Counted from the first letter of the stretch, positions 20,876 through 33,035 are shown. The stretch: 64,000 nucleotides of DNA from Pseudoips prasinana (GCA_951640165.1 OX621263.1:14328001-14392000); one strand, 5' to 3'. The notes: a model not told the origin generated them from the sequence alone. A program made the numbers and translations.

Positions 20876-20948
20876 GGCCCCGACGAGATTCGAACTCGTG
20901 ATCTCCTGTTTACTAGACAGGCGCTTTAACCAACTAAGCCACGGCGCC
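20876..20948 (-). tRNA. tRNA-Thr (AGU anticodon)
   Basis: Read on minus, the gene starts GGCGCCGTGGCTTAGTTGG and has the A box (TGGCTTAGTTGG), an anticodon loop CTAGTAA with anticodon AGT, and a TPsiC arm GAGTTCGAATCTC. It is 73 nt with the discriminator base. One acceptor pair is a G.G mismatch (positions 4 and 69). A T5 run about 12 nt downstream can serve as the Pol III terminator. The absence of a SINE tail separates it from the tRNA-like SINEs elsewhere in the window. Confidence 0.82.
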
Positions 20949-21117
20949 TTCGATGCTCATTGCGATAAAAGTCAACTACTATTATTTTGCATGACAACAT
21001 GTTCTAAACTATAGAACTTACAATATTTAAACACAACAGAACATATTATCAAGTAATTCTTAAATCATATTTTAATGTAATTATATTTATGTAGTACTTG
21101 GGTATTAACATAGACTT

Positions 21118-21260
21118 ATAGACGCCAGCACATCCAGCTACCCCAATCTGTCAAATTTCTTTTATAGATTTTCAACTTTATCACCAAAGCATAAGGTTCA
21201 CTGTCAATTGGGGAAATTTGACAGATTGGTGTAGCTTGATGTACTAGCGTCTATACTAAA
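21118..21260. mobile_element. CAGACGCCAGCAC MITE, full copy
   Basis: Both ends are present (AGACGCCAGCACATCCAGCT, and TGATGTACTAGCGTCT with two changes), around a spacer with CACCAAAGCATAAGG. Confidence 0.87.
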
Positions 21261-21506
21261 TTGTGCTCACAGTGCAAAAATATAGTCTAAATTTAAATCA
21301 ATTATAAAGCAACTAGGTTTTAAGCCTAGTCCGTACTTTTAAGAGAGGGTAGGACACAGCGTTCATTCGCTCAAAGAAACTTCTAGAAGATATTCCGTAA
21401 TAATAACATGAATAACTTAATGTCGTGTTTCTGCGTGTGAGTAAGGTCGCCAGAGCTCATCGGGGTTGTGGGAAGGGTCAGCAACACTTGTTTGCTTACC
21501 CAGCCT

Positions 21507-23130
21507 AGTCCACGAAAGGCACCTATGAATATTTTTGGCAGGTGCTCTTCGTGGATTCAATTTATTGTTTACATTCTTGTCCACGAAGAGCACCTACGTC
21601 ACAGTAACCTAGGTTATTGAATGATGAATTTAATTTCAATATGTATTTTATTTTTATTTTATTTAGGGAAACAAACAGGGACACAATAACACTTAGGTAG
21701 TTAATAAAAAATTAAAACTATTAAATAATTGTACACCCAACACCGTAACCCCCAAATTAAATATAAAATTTGTGTACAAACAAAGCAACAACAATAGCGA
21801 AGTATGATAGTGTTACATAGAGGTTCTACAGCCTTATACCATTCTATAACAAAATATATCAACAAAACTAAATTAGGAATACAAAACAATTTTGAGAATC
21901 AATCCAATACAAATTCTGTATGTCTAAACTATTATTACAGAATACACCAAACTATTTACCTACTGATCCGTGTTCGCACTTCTCAGTTCAGTTATTTTTA
22001 AAGATATTTGTTTTTTAAATAAACTATTAGACAATTTGAATAAATCTATATCTGTGAAGTAATCATTGTGTGCTTTCATGACGCGGCGTAAAGGCGCGCG
22101 TTCACCGGCAATAGTACGACAAAATTTTGGAGCAAAAAGTCGTTGAGTATGTGTTACGCGTAAACGTTGAGAACGACTTGGTATTTGTATATAAATTTGG
22201 TTTACTATCTGATTACAATCATAATAATTATGACAAATATTAAACAGTACCAGTTGATCCAGGAGCAATCTTCTCTCATTGAGTTTGGATAAAGAAAATT
22301 GATTTAAAAGTGCATCGTATGAAACCCTGGAGCGAAAACACTTGAAGTGTACAGACCGTAGAAATGTACGTTGTACCGTTTCTATGAGATCTATAAATTT
22401 TGGAAACTGGATTCCAGATAACTGTGGCATATTCAAGTTGGTATCTAAGGATAGACTTATATAAAGTTAAATATGAAGAAGGTCTTTTAAAATAAGAACA
22501 CGTTCGCATGATAAAGCCATACATCCGATAAGACCTATTAACTATTTCTGTAATGTGAAGATCAAAGTGCAGTTTGCTATCGATGAGAATGCCTAGGTCT
22601 TTTATAACGGACACCTTATCTAAATAATTGTCACATAGTGAATAACTGTAATTAACTACATTTGTTTTTTTTTGTGATAGTAATGGCTTTGCATTTCGGT
22701 ATGCTCAGGTGGAGTTTGTTTTCCGTACAATAATTCTGAAAACGTGCGAGATCCTCCTGCAACTTAATACAATCATCCAAAGTTCTAATACGATTATATA
22801 TTTTAAGGTCATCCGCATACAAGAGAAAATGGGAATTTCTGAAACACAAGCTAATGTCGTTAATGTACAGAACAAATAGTAATGGACCCAGAATAGAATG
22901 AAAGTCGTGTAACATTCGCTTAAACATAAGACAATACTAACGTCTTCACGTGCGTAATATAAGTAATGTTAATAAACGTTCTAGTGATTTTTATCGATAT
23001 ATTTCATTTAATAACCTAGGTTACTGAGTCGTAGGTGCTCTTCGTGGGTAAGAATGTAAAAAATAAATTGAATCCACGAAGAGCACCTGCCAAAAATATG
23101 TATAGGTGCCTTTCGTGGACTAGGCTAGGT
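21507..23130. mobile_element. Fold-back MITE (CTAGTCCACGAAAGGCACC ends) split by a LINE
   Basis: About 115 bp at 21507-21622 recur inverted at about 23005-23130. Each arm contains its own hairpin (AGGTGCTCTTCGTGG and CCACGAAGAGCACCT). The middle, about 21640-22930, is an unrelated minus-strand LINE. Confidence 0.82.
21640..22930 (-). pseudogene. Jockey-type LINE RT remnant
   Basis: On minus it reads ILGPLLFVLYINDI, then the catalytic LLYADDLKIY (about 22810), LHLSIPKCKA, DLGILIDSKLHFDLHI, then after a frameshift YATVIWNP, then PQLSGIQFPKFIDLIETVQR, and a C terminus with RAPLRRVMKAHNDYF, ending at 21960. It starts after the RT N-terminal motifs (5'-truncated), with frame changes near 22640 and 22430 and an A-rich 3' end near 21650. 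No function is expected. Confidence 0.83.
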
Positions 23131-23159
23131 GCCATTCGCGCAGGTGCCATTCAGATGGG

Positions 23160-23300
23160 TGCCCTTGGTGGACTACCTCACTTTTTTAAAGGCCGGCAAC
23201 GCACTTACGTTTCCTTTCGTGTTACGTGTGTACATGGGTGGGGGTGACCACTTACCAAGCTGTATTAAGTTTTGTACGGAACCGTCGGTGCGGCACACCG
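23160..23300 (+). repeat. Repeat F, 3' part
   Basis: AAAGGCCGGCAACGCACTTA and CATGGGTGGGGGTGACC match the repeat F copies at 8.1 and 48.4 kb. Confidence 0.6.
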
Positions 23301-23722
23301 ACACGCACTTGGCCGGTTTTTTTTTGTAATTTAAAATACTTCATGCACATTAATGTCAGAGGCGGACTTAATGCCAAAGGCATTTTCTACCAGTCAACCT
23401 TTGGGCGATGTAATTGACGATAGATAATTGAATATTGCCGTTACGATCGCTTTGGCCCGCTGACCCCTGATCTGTGATCCCGTGCGTGTACTCACACCCT
23501 CTTTGTGGAATTCCGTCTTTTTTACTGCAGCGGCCCTGAGCTGTGACCTGAACCCAATAAAAGTGCCCTCAGGTATTTGTCGCGTAAACTTTATTACTGG
23601 TTGAGAGCCTTCTGCATTCGCCAACTGCTCGCTAAGTCTTCAATTAAGAAATATGTATTCTGCCTACTTTATGGTAGCATTGACCTATATGTATTCTACT
23701 AGACGCGCAATACCATATTGAG

Positions 23723-24475
23723 TATTGCGAACTACTAAATGAATGGCAATGTAGATGGAATACGTCAACCAAGGGTCGCCATCTGCACCAGTTCTTTCCG
23801 GACGTACGCGAACGGTTAAATAAAACTTGGCTAATCATAGACCATTGTATTGCACAATTTCTTACCGGACACGGCAATTTTAAAAGTAAATTGTATAGTT
23901 TCAAATTAGTATCTTCACCAATCTGTCTGTGCTCAACATCCAGTAACGAATATGAACAAACTGCTCACCACGTCCTGTGGGAGTGTGATCTCTGGCAAAA
24001 TCAGCGTGATGTTATGTTAAACAGCTTGCAACCAATATCTGGAGTAGTTTATTATACGGATCTTGTAGCAACAAGGAACAACTTCCGTGCGTTTAAGCGT
24101 TTTTGCCATACCTACTATTGGAATCAAATATAACAGCTCACTTAGGACCCTTAAATTGATCCTCGGTGCTTTTGCAGCTGGCTTCTCTAGTTGCAAATCT
24201 CTCATTTTATGAGGCTATAGCCTCTTTACATCATTCTGTCTCCCGCTTTGCTCTGGAGGGAAGTGGAACTATTCATTTTCTAACTCCTCCTTTTTTCTGT
24301 TTCTGATTAAATTCGTTGCGGGATCCAAGACAGTTAAAGCGATTCCCCGGGACATGCCTGAGCTTCACCGCTCAGTGTCATTTCATTGTGTGCCACTGTC
24401 GATCCTGGCTTACAGGAGTTGCAGTGGTGGGTAAGAGGGAGGGACTAGTCCCGACAAAAAAAAAAAAAAAAAAAG
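23723..24475 (+). pseudogene. LINE RNase H C-terminal fragment with poly-A
   Basis: The frame reads LLNEWQCRWNTSTKGRHLHQ, FFPDVRERLNKTW, AQFLTGHGNFKSKL, SPICLCSTSSNEYEQTAHHVLWECDLW and ends at 24131-24133. The STKGR and LTGHGNF / HVLWEC patterns are typical of the end of RNase H-bearing LINEs of the R1/I group. The 3' UTR ends in a 19-A run at 24457-24475. It is 5'-truncated at a MITE fragment (TATGTATTCTACTAGACGCG, 23682-23722). The same 3' UTR recurs at 41034-41175 and 43205-43390. Confidence 0.8.
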
Positions 24476-24479
24476 GTAA

Positions 24480-26530
24480 ATAGATGTATTAGGTACTACT
24501 TGGTTATTCTAATTATCTTCGTTTCTCTAGGAGAAATTTATCTTTGAAGTATTCGTCAATTGTGTAGTAGGTTTTATCTAAGAGAAATCGTTTTAGTTTA
24601 TTTATAAATATATTGTTTATTTCTGTGTTTTTTATGTGTTCAGGTAATTTATTGTAGATTTTTATTGACGTGACAAACTCACTAGAGGAGTGCATTTTTA
24701 ATCGTGAAGTTGGCAGGTTGAGTCTATTTCCATGTCTAAGTTTGATTTCTGTTTGTATGTCTTCTCTTTTGCTGTAGAATTGTGGGTACTTCCTTACAAA
24801 TTTGCAAATTTCAAATATATAGAGACAGGGTAGTGTTAGGATGTTTAGTTCTTTGAAGTGTGGTTTACATGAGTCGGTGTCTTCTATGTTAACCAATGTT
24901 CTTATAAGTTTCTTCTGTATTGTAAATAGCGAAGGTGCGTCTGTACTGTTACCCCATAATATTATTCCGTATTTAAGCCAAGCGAACGCGTACGCATAGT
25001 ATGTTACTATTGCTGTTTTGAGATCTGTAGTTTTCTTTATTTCTCTGAGGGCATATGCAAATTTAGATAGCTTTGTTTTTACTTTCTGTATGTGTGGTTT
25101 CCAGTCTATGTGTGTATCTATGTCAAGGCCTAAAAGGGTGAATTTATTAACTATTTCTAACTTGGATCCTTTGTATTTAAAATTTATATTTATTGGGGTT
25201 TTTTGTCGCGGGTGGAAAGTGACTATTTTTGTCTTACTAAAGTTAATTTCAAGGTTATGTTCGTTCATCCAGCATGTTGTGGTATCAAGTATAGATGTTA
25301 GTGTTTGGTTCAGGTTTTGGTTATTTTTACATGATGTTAAAATAGAGACGTCGTCGGCAAACAATACGCACGTTTCATTTATGTGGTTAGGGAGATCATT
25401 TATGTAGACTAAGAACAATAGGCATCCTATGACACTTCCCTGTGGTATGGAGGCGTTTACAGGTATGTTTTGTGACCTAATTAGTTCAATGTGTTGTGTT
25501 TGTGTATTGTAGTGTTCTATTTCTACGACTTGTTCTCTGTTTTTTAAATAAGATGTAAACCAGTCATGACTTTTTCCTCGGATACCTATGTTGTAAAGTT
25601 TATTCAATAGTATATCGAATTGTACTTTATCATACGCTTTGGTCATGTCTAATAACAGTCCAATAGCGTATTTTTTATTATCAATAATTTTGAGTGCTTC
25701 TTGTATGTACTTGTAGACGGCCAAAACAGTGGATCGGTTCTTGCGAAATCCATTTTGGCTATCATTGAAAATGCTTTATTTTTCACAGAACGCGTAAACG
25801 CGATTACACATAACTTTTTCGAATATTTTTGAGGCTGTTGGTAGTAGAGCAATGGGACAGTATATGTTCGGGTCAGATTTATCGTTTTTTTTGAAAATAG
25901 GTTTAATGAGGGCTTTTTTGAGTAAGTCAGGAAAAACACCTTCTTCGAAGGATTGGTTAATTAGTATATAAAATGGCAAGGTAAGTTCATCAGCGCACTG
26001 TTTTATCAGACTGGGTGGGAGTCCGTCGATTCCGTGGCTGTTCTTGTTCTTTAGGTTTTTAATAATTATGTTTATTTCATAAGGATCGACTGGGTTAAGG
26101 TATAATGTATTTTGTGTAGTTAAGGTTGCCGGTAGCCCCTTTGGTTTGCTGCCGGTTGGTGTTGTAGTTTTCCCACCAATGGAGACAAAGAAATTATTAA
26201 ATGTGTTGGCTACTTCTTGCGGTTTCGCCGTTAAGCTATTATCTACTTGTAATGTTATGTTGTGTTTCTCGGTTTTACGCTTTTTGTTTGAGCGTTCATT
26301 TATGATTCCCCACATTGTTTTAACTTTATTATTTGATTTAGTCATTTTATTTTTGTAGTGCAGTTTTTTAGCTGTTGTAACCGCCTTTTTCAGTATATTT
26401 TCATATTTTTTGTAATATGTTATTAATGTGGGATCTTTTGTTTTTGTAATTAATATTTTTAACAATCTTTTATTAGTACTGGATTTTTTTATACCAACAG
26501 TGAGCCAATATTTCTTAAATTTAGTTTTAA
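24480..26530 (-). mobile_element. 5'-truncated LINE with near-intact RT frame
   Basis: It spans from repeat G at 26530 to an AT-rich end near 24480. The content is given in the pseudogene entry. Confidence 0.8.
24513..26465 (-). pseudogene. LINE reverse transcriptase, single premature stop
   Basis: One minus frame covers 651 codons and continues upstream without a stop to about 26530, beginning KYWLTVGIKKSS (the linker after the missing endonuclease). RT motifs: SHGIDGLPPSLIK; KKALIKPIFKK; CPIALLPTASKIFEKVM; NGFRKNRSTVLAVYKY; LLLDMTKAYDKV; ASIPQGSVIGCLLFLVYIND; catalytic VLFADDVSI at about 25360; NFSKTKIVTF; TLLGLDID; C terminus with LNLPTSRLKMHSSS. The only break seen is TAA at 25776-25778, between FCEK and SIFNDSQ. 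The enzyme would copy element RNA at chromosomal nicks. The same family ends at 13208-13491. Confidence 0.88.
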
Positions 26531-27290
26531 GTTTAAACTTAATACAAGCTAGCTAAATATCACTATAAAATAAATTGTATAAATGTTTTAACATTCCGTG
26601 TACCTAAATATATGTAATATGTAACTAGAAATAATAACTGTATTACTACAAACATGTTCCGACTATTTACAAGCGCTTTTTTAAACTCCACGTGAAAAAA
26701 ACCTTATTTATTATATTTTTTATTTTAATGAAACCACTTTGACGGACACCCATCAATGGACTGACCGAGGCTAGGTGCTTTCCCTCGGCGATCACCTACG
26801 GACCGGTGATGGCACTGGCTCTGAGTGCCAAATGTGTATATCAAAATAGTATGCGCATCATCTAAACTACTCTAAACCGCATTCTTAAATTTAATGAATT
26901 AGGTACTGTATTAAAATAAAATAAAAAAGGTTTTTATTCACGTAGACTTTAAAAAAGCGCTTGTAAATATTCAGAACATGTTAGTAGTAATATAGTTGTT
27001 TACATTATTATTTCTAGTAACATAGATATTTAGGTACCTACACATTGTATGAAAGCATTTATAAAATATATTTTATTATAGCAATGATATTTAGCTAGCT
27101 CGTATCAAGTTATTGTCAAGAGATTATGTTTAATTATCCAGTTTCAGTTTAATATTTTTACTACATATTGTCAATGGTTCTGTGAAGTTCTGTCTATATT
27201 AAGGTATTATTATTATTATGACGGACCTTGTGTTAATAACGACGGTCGCGCTTTAATGCTACCACCATATTATATTGATATTAGCTGTAT
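26520..27290. repeat. Repeat G (two copies) around a 5S-like SINE fragment
   Basis: 26520-26720 is repeat G on one strand and 26905-27270 on the other, the latter running into the RTE-like tail (GACGGTCGCGCTTTAATGC). Between them, about 26735-26855 is a minus-strand 5S-like SINE fragment (CGATCACCTACGGACCGGTG). Confidence 0.65.
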
Positions 27291-27299
27291 AGTTATCGA

Positions 27300-27554
27300 A
27301 ATGAAGTAATTTTTTTACTTTTTCATTGTGAGTTTCTTAATTCACGCCACTGAATTAGTAAGTGTGCCGAGAAGTTGATTAAATTACATTATCAACATTT
27401 AAAAATGGTACGTCGATAACATTTGATTAAATAGTAGGTAACACACAGTAATATAGTTACAATATCTTGGAGATTTATTACTCATAAATCGTAAACATGT
27501 ATTTTAACTCGCTGGAATGTGAAACTTTTCGAATTCATGTGCGTATTAGTAATT
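27300..27554. other. AT-rich spacer, nothing recognised
   Basis: No open frame, repeat family or exon was recognised. Confidence 0.5.
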
Positions 27555-27780
27555 AATATAATTATCGCCGTTCGGCGTAGTTGGTAGATTCGTCTGCAGG
27601 TCCTGGTTTCGATTTCCACCCAGGACAGATATTAGTTGAATATGTCTGTTTGTTAGGACATGTTCATGCAAAAATACATACTTAACAACATACAAATTAC
27701 ACCCAGACTCAGGAGGCTTGGTGTAATTATCTATATCGGTACGTATTTAAAAAATAACAACATAGACTACTTATATGTAG
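27555..27780 (+). mobile_element. tRNA-derived SINE P, degraded
   Basis: TTCGGCGTAGTTGGTAG and GGTTTCGATTTCC stand for the A and B boxes. The tail has TTACACCCAGACTCAGGAGG and a TAATTATCTATAT end. Relatives: 34243, 40340, 46150, 46560, 49295 and 58795. Confidence 0.6.
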
Positions 27781-27918
27781 TATATCAGATCCCGGGTCTG
27801 GCCAAGAAGTGATATTCTCAGTATCAGACCGAACTCTGAATTTTTAGGTGGACAGAGTGGCTCGGAGTCCTGTACCTGACCTCTAACCGGTGGTGTCGCT
27901 GGTTTTCCCATCGGATCA

Positions 27919-28213
27919 GGGGCTCTACCGGCTAAGTCACCGAACATCGATTTATTTAATGGCGTTCAAATAAATAAAGGTTAAAAATGACTTAATCAAT
28001 CGTTAAATCGGCTTCAACGTGGACAATCGATTCCGGACCATTTATGACGTCATGGAACGCTCATGGAAGCCGATTTAACGATTGATTAAGTCATTTTTAA
28101 CCTTTATTTATTTGAACGCCATTTAACGATTGATTAAGTCATTTTTAACCTTTATTATTTGAACACCATTTAAGAAATCGATGTTCGGCGACTTAGCCGG
28201 TAGGGCCCCAGGC
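27919..28213. mobile_element. Palindromic MITE downstream of gene A
   Basis: The arms run GGCTCTACCGGCTAAGTC inward on the left and end ACTTAGCCGGTAGGGCC on the right. The right arm contains an extra direct copy of AACGATTGATTAAGTCATTT. CAGG flanks both ends. The B-unit paralogue (34478-34482) shows the same flanks joined without the element. Confidence 0.88.
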
Positions 28214-28363
28214 GAGTGATGATGTGATTGGACACACAGCTGTATTGAATAACTGCCATAATAACAAAAATCCGCCATATTATACGGAATAATATCTCCC
28301 TCTCCGTCCATTCTGGACTGCTCTCCGCGCAAATAAAACCCTTCATAGTGAAATAAAAACAAA

Positions 28364-28369
28364 TTTATT
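28364..28369 (-). promoter_or_regulatory. Poly(A) signal of gene A
   Basis: AATAAA on minus, about 70 nt after the gene A stop. Confidence 0.55.
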
Positions 28370-28437
28370 ACAAAGTTACTAACTACACTGTCGCGATCGC
28401 CATGTTATCACGCTACTTATTCCCTGATGCTTTCTCT

Positions 28438-30623
28438 CTATTCACAAGCACGCTGACACTCGTCGAGGGTCAAAAAATTGTTCTGATTACCTTCACACCC
28501 TCCATAGATGAATTCCTCACATTTGTTACCATTGAACCCGTACCTGTAAGCAAAAGTATGTTAAAATAAACTTATCAAGTCTACAAAAACATTTACAGCA
28601 AACCCCCTGAACCTAAATCTATGAAATGTAACAAAATAATTAAAAGAACTCTTTTTTTGGGTCAACGAATCAGCATTGCCATACAGCGTGGCAATGCGGC
28701 CAGCCTTCTGGGCACGTTACCTCACGACGATGCGGAGGCATTCTACGACGCCCTATCACTTAGTTATAGTAGTTAGTTATTATAGTTAATTTAGCTGATA
28801 TTTTTCTGTTTCTTATAAGTTAAGTTAATAATATAAATTTATATTTCTTTATTTTCACATAAGTAATAATTAAAAGAAGAAACTTAAAGTCTATAATTTT
28901 AAATATTATCTGAAAAATATTCATCTCATGTGGACGTCTTTTGGCTGATAAGATGAATCAAATCAACCATAAGATGTCCACAACTGGACAAAAACCTCCC
29001 TCCAAATAACTCCACAGTAGTTTTGATAGCTATTTTGCTGCGCAATCCATTGACTTATATGTATAACTAGACACGCTGTTTCTAATTAAAACTCTGTCCC
29101 GGTCCGGCTGTGCGAGAAGTGAGGGGCGCGGGCGCTCGCGCGTCTGCGCGTCTAGTAGAATACATATCGGTCAATGGCGCAATCATTATTTTTGCTATGG
29201 ATACAGATTTTTTTGGTAATATGAAATAAATATTAATTATTTCAATTTTTTGTATTATAATATAATAATAATATTGTAGTAATAATAATAGAAGAAAATT
29301 TGTTTGTTTTTAAAGGATAAACTCAAAAACTATGTAACTGATTTTAAAAAATTCTTGACTTTGAAATTTCCATAGAGATCAATTTATTTCATGAAAATAA
29401 TATGCCTAATAATATATAAGTATGCAGATGGAGTCTTTACGGGAGCCCTTTGTCCAGCAGTGAACGTTTTTCTGCTTATATGATGAAGGTGCTGATATAT
29501 ACGACATGTAACGTAATTAACGCACACCCTCAAACACCCCAATTAGAATATTATGTTGTAATCATAATCCATACACTGAATTTTTAATTGAACATGTATA
29601 TGCACTGTTATTTACTAAATTTGTTTCTTGGAATAAAGTTTATTTTTCTTTAATTTTGTATTGAATGATGGAATTTGTATGAATACTAATAAAACTGCGA
29701 TTTTAAAAGTCTTATTACTTTGACTTACGGTCCATTTCAATTTTTTTTTAATGTACGGGGTTAATACGACAACAATTTCCGTAGTTTTAATTATTTTGGA
29801 ATAAAACAATAACCTATATTAAAAATGATATAAATTGATTCAGTAAACGATTCTGAACAAACTATTCTATAACTATCGGGATGTGCGCTAAATAAGTTAC
29901 ATGTTGTATATTTCGACATTAAATATTCTAATTTAAAATAATATACTTTAATAATATTTATAATTTATTTTAATTATATTGTTAATGTTGCTGAACATGA
30001 TTTGATCAAATTTATGTAGGCAAGACAAAATTATTTAAAGAAAATTTATTTAGTATTTTCATTATTTTCTTTAATAATATAAAATAATCTTTAAATTAAA
30101 TTTAAAAAATAACTATTCCTCCTCTCTTCTAAGTTTGCCGTGACCTACAGGGTCCATATTTGTACTCTTGCCAAAACTGTAACAACTTTTCTTATATATA
30201 TTGTGCAATAAATGAATTATATATTTTGTGATAGCTATTTTGCTGTGCAATCAGTATTTTTGCTTTGGATACAGATTTTTTTTGTAATATGAGATAAATA
30301 TAAATTAATTCTATTTTTTGAGTATTATAATAAGTAATAAAAAGAAAATTTGTTTGTTTTCAATGGATAAATTCAAATACTATTTAACAGATTGAAAAAA
30401 AAATTACCTATATTTAATTCAATTAGTTAATATAATTAAAATTAAATAAAGGTAGGTATATTGAAAATTTCAGTGATCATTTTTTTCATGAAAATAATAT
30501 GCAGCTGATACCCTTTCAAATACAAGAAAACATTCTCAGCATCAGCCCGAAGTTTGCAGTTGGAGTCTTCACGGGAGCCCTTTGTCCAGCAGTGGACGTT
30601 TTTCTTATATGATGAAGGTGATG

Positions 30624-30655
<32 letters not shown>

Positions 30656-31750
30656 CTATATATTGACTGTGCCTAAGTGATTCACTTCGCTTACAATCGA
30701 CTTACCACCATATTAAAAGAATTATTCTGAGAACATTATACTCCTAAGTACAGGCCACAGGGTAGTTACTAACTATCCCGTGGATATTTTTGGTACAATA
30801 ACACACAAGACGCTGACACTAACCTGACAAAATATGCATCGCATACGCCTGACTCGATAGGTAAGGCACATCTACCGCTAGCACCTAGAAACAAAGAAAA
30901 TAACACAGTACAGTGATATATCTTAATCATTATAATACTAACTGTGACGCGCTCACAGCCAGTTCCGACCTGCAAGTGATCGGCGAGGTTAAGCACTTAG
31001 AAATGCGGTAGGTCTATAGATGTGTGTCCGCCGAAGTTAATTTCTGAGCGTCTTCGTTCGGGGGGTATGTTAAGCAGTTGGTCAGTCAATAATCCATGTC
31101 AGAGGGCGGCTGGAACAACCACTGCTCATACGATATAGTAAGACATATTAATTTATTACAAAGTATAAAATAAATTAGAAGTGTTAATTCCGCTAATAGT
31201 CAGTTTAATCAAACTGGGATGCAATATGCACCGCCCTCAAAAAATATGCACATTTCTCACCCATTGGGTACCGTACTGGTGGATGTAATTTCCATTTTTA
31301 TATTGTCTTTCTTGTATGTGTATATTTTTTGCGGGCGGGAGGGCGATTCGTATTGAATCCCGGCTTGGTTAAACTGACAATTAGCGGAATTAACACTACA
31401 TATTTCCGCAAAGTAACTTTTGATTCCATTAGTTACATTAATTTATTTATTATATGAATAAATAAAAAAGACTATTACCTCTGCAACTGCAACCAGCTGT
31501 AACCGCGAACAAGATGATTAAAAGATTGAAATATTTGGTTGTGGTCGTTAGACAACAGTCGACAAGCCATATCAAAGGCACTAGCCGGCTTGAACAACTC
31601 TGACACTAGGGTACCCACTACCCATGCAATAAAGCAAAATATTTAAATATTATTCTAGGTGTACGAGGAAATAAAAAAGATAATATTACCTTCCGCACTG
31701 CAAGCAGCTATAACCGCGAGCAAAATAATTAAAAGGCTGAAAGTCTTCAT
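28438..31750 (-). CDS. Gene A: secreted Kunitz-type inhibitor
   Basis: Minus-strand exons are 31750-31690 (signal peptide [19 protein letters not shown]), 30884-30824, and 28543-28438 ending in TAG. Phases 1 and 2 match at both junctions and the product is 75 aa. Six cysteines are spaced C-8-C-13-C-7-C-12-C-3-C, with FIYGGC; the 13-residue gap is two short of BPTI. P1 is Asp (GVCDAYF), unusual for an inhibitor of trypsin-like enzymes, so the target may differ. Introns use GTAATA and GTTAGT donors and TTTCTAG and TTACAG acceptors. A weak TATA-like motif lies at 31778-31785. Intron 1 carries a duplicated signal exon lacking an ATG (31503-31560); intron 2 carries MITE and RTE-type repeats. Gene B is its tandem copy. 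Confidence 0.87.
28675..28785 (+). pseudogene. C-terminal scrap of a retroelement-like ORF
   Basis: The frame reads [20 protein letters not shown] and [10 protein letters not shown], then stops. The phrase resembles C-terminal tails I associate with insect retroelement proteins, but I cannot name the family. It lies in intron 2 of gene A. Confidence 0.35.
29488..29913. mobile_element. MITE K, copy 1
   Basis: The ends are GACATGTAACGTAATTAACG and its near-complement GCGCTAAATAAGTTACATGT. It is non-coding. A second copy is at 32632-33035. Confidence 0.75.
30627..30656. repeat. (AT)n microsatellite
   Basis: An AT dinucleotide tract with a few C interruptions, next to an RTE-type 3' end. Confidence 0.8.
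30945..31140 (+). mobile_element. 5S-rRNA-like SINE in intron 1 of gene A
   Basis: GTGATCGGCGAGGTTAAGCA, then GCGGTAGGTCTATAGATG and the tail with AACAACCACTGC. The same insertion is present in gene B (38640-38830), so it predates the A/B duplication. Confidence 0.65.
31503..31560 (-). pseudogene. Duplicated signal-peptide exon without ATG (gene A)
   Basis: On minus it reads [20 protein letters not shown], followed by the same AG|GTAATA donor as exon 1, but the position of the exon 1 ATG is ACC. No acceptor was recognised upstream. A matching copy lies in gene B (39495-39550). Confidence 0.7.
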
Positions 31751-32324
31751 ATTTAATTAGCAATAATTAAATGGTTATCTAAATAGATGTACAATGTGTG
31801 GTGTTAGTAACGCGAATGAATCTGGTTTTGTTTGTGTAGGCAATCTAGGACTTGCAGATAATACACGTCTACGGTAGGTATATGGCAAATATGCTGCAAT
31901 GGGATTTTCCAGAGACGTACTTAAGTCTAGATTAAGATAAATGGTTTTGTAAACACATTCCACTTTGGGTAAACCAATATGGCTGATATCAGCGCTTTAT
32001 GTCATGTCAGAGGTCATGTTGTATCTAATCACTGCCCAAACGATAAAGAAGTAGTTTCGTCCACTATATGTGTTACACCTTGTATAGGAGTTACGGTTCC
32101 CCAACCAAACAATATCAGCTTTGTCAGCAACTTAACATTTTTACTTTATATACTTAGTTTCTAGAATATTCGATGACGAGCTCAGCATTTATAATTTAGG
32201 GCACTCGTTTCATGTTAAATAATGTCGAGTAAGCAATAGGTTAATATATAAGGTAAATATGATTAAGATACATTGTTTTGTAAAAACATTCCACTTCATC
32301 GGATAAATAATTTATTTCTTACTA

Positions 32325-32590
32325 ACTTATCGTATGGGCAGTGGTTACCCTAGTGTCAGAGTTTCCCGTAGGCCTCTGACATGGCTTAACGACTAATGTC
32401 TTATCACTACAATCAGGACCGACAGCTTAACGTGCCCCCCGAACCACGGAGACGCTCAGAAAATAAATTTAAATCACTTTGATAGTCACCCATCTATGGA
32501 CTGACGGCACGCCTTAGATGCTTTACCTGGCCGGTCACTTAGGGACCGGTGAGTGGAACTGGCTGTGAGCTAGAAGGTAAATTTTCGATG
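32325..32590 (-). mobile_element. 5S-rRNA-like SINE
   Basis: A minus-strand copy: ATGGGCAGTGGTTACCCTAG at the left, CCGGTCACTTAGGGACCGG at the right. It is shared with 40000-40150, the matching place downstream of unit B. Confidence 0.6.
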
Positions 32591-32631
32591 TCACTTAGAA
32601 AAAAAAAACAAGTAATTTTTTTGTAAAAATC

Positions 32632-33035
32632 AGCCAGATATACAACATGTAACGTAATTAACGCACACCCTCAAACACCCCAATTAGAATATAATGTTGT
32701 AATCATAATACATACACGGAATTTAACATGTATATGCATTGTTATTTACTAAATAAGTTTCTTTGAATAAAGTTTATTTTTCTTTATATTGTATTGAGTG
32801 ATGGAATTTGTATGAATACAAATAAAACTGCGATTTTACGTCTTATTACTGTGACTTACGGTCCATTTCAATTTGTTTTGACTGTACTGGACTAATATTA
32901 CAATAATTTCCGTAGTTTTAATTGTTTTTGGAATAAAAAATTACCTATATTAAAAATTATATAAATCGATTCAGTAAACGATTCTGAATAAACTATTTTC
33001 AGGATGTGCGTTAATTAAGTTACATGTTGTATAGT
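32632..33035. mobile_element. MITE K, copy 2
   Basis: Terminal repeats are ATACAACATGTAACGTAATT and the near-complement ending AAGTTACATGTTGTAT. It is about 400 bp and closely similar to 29488-29913. Confidence 0.8.

Noticed and set aside
31979..32164. 61-codon ORF with several cysteines
   Set aside because: It does not fit Kunitz spacing and has no splice context; probably chance.
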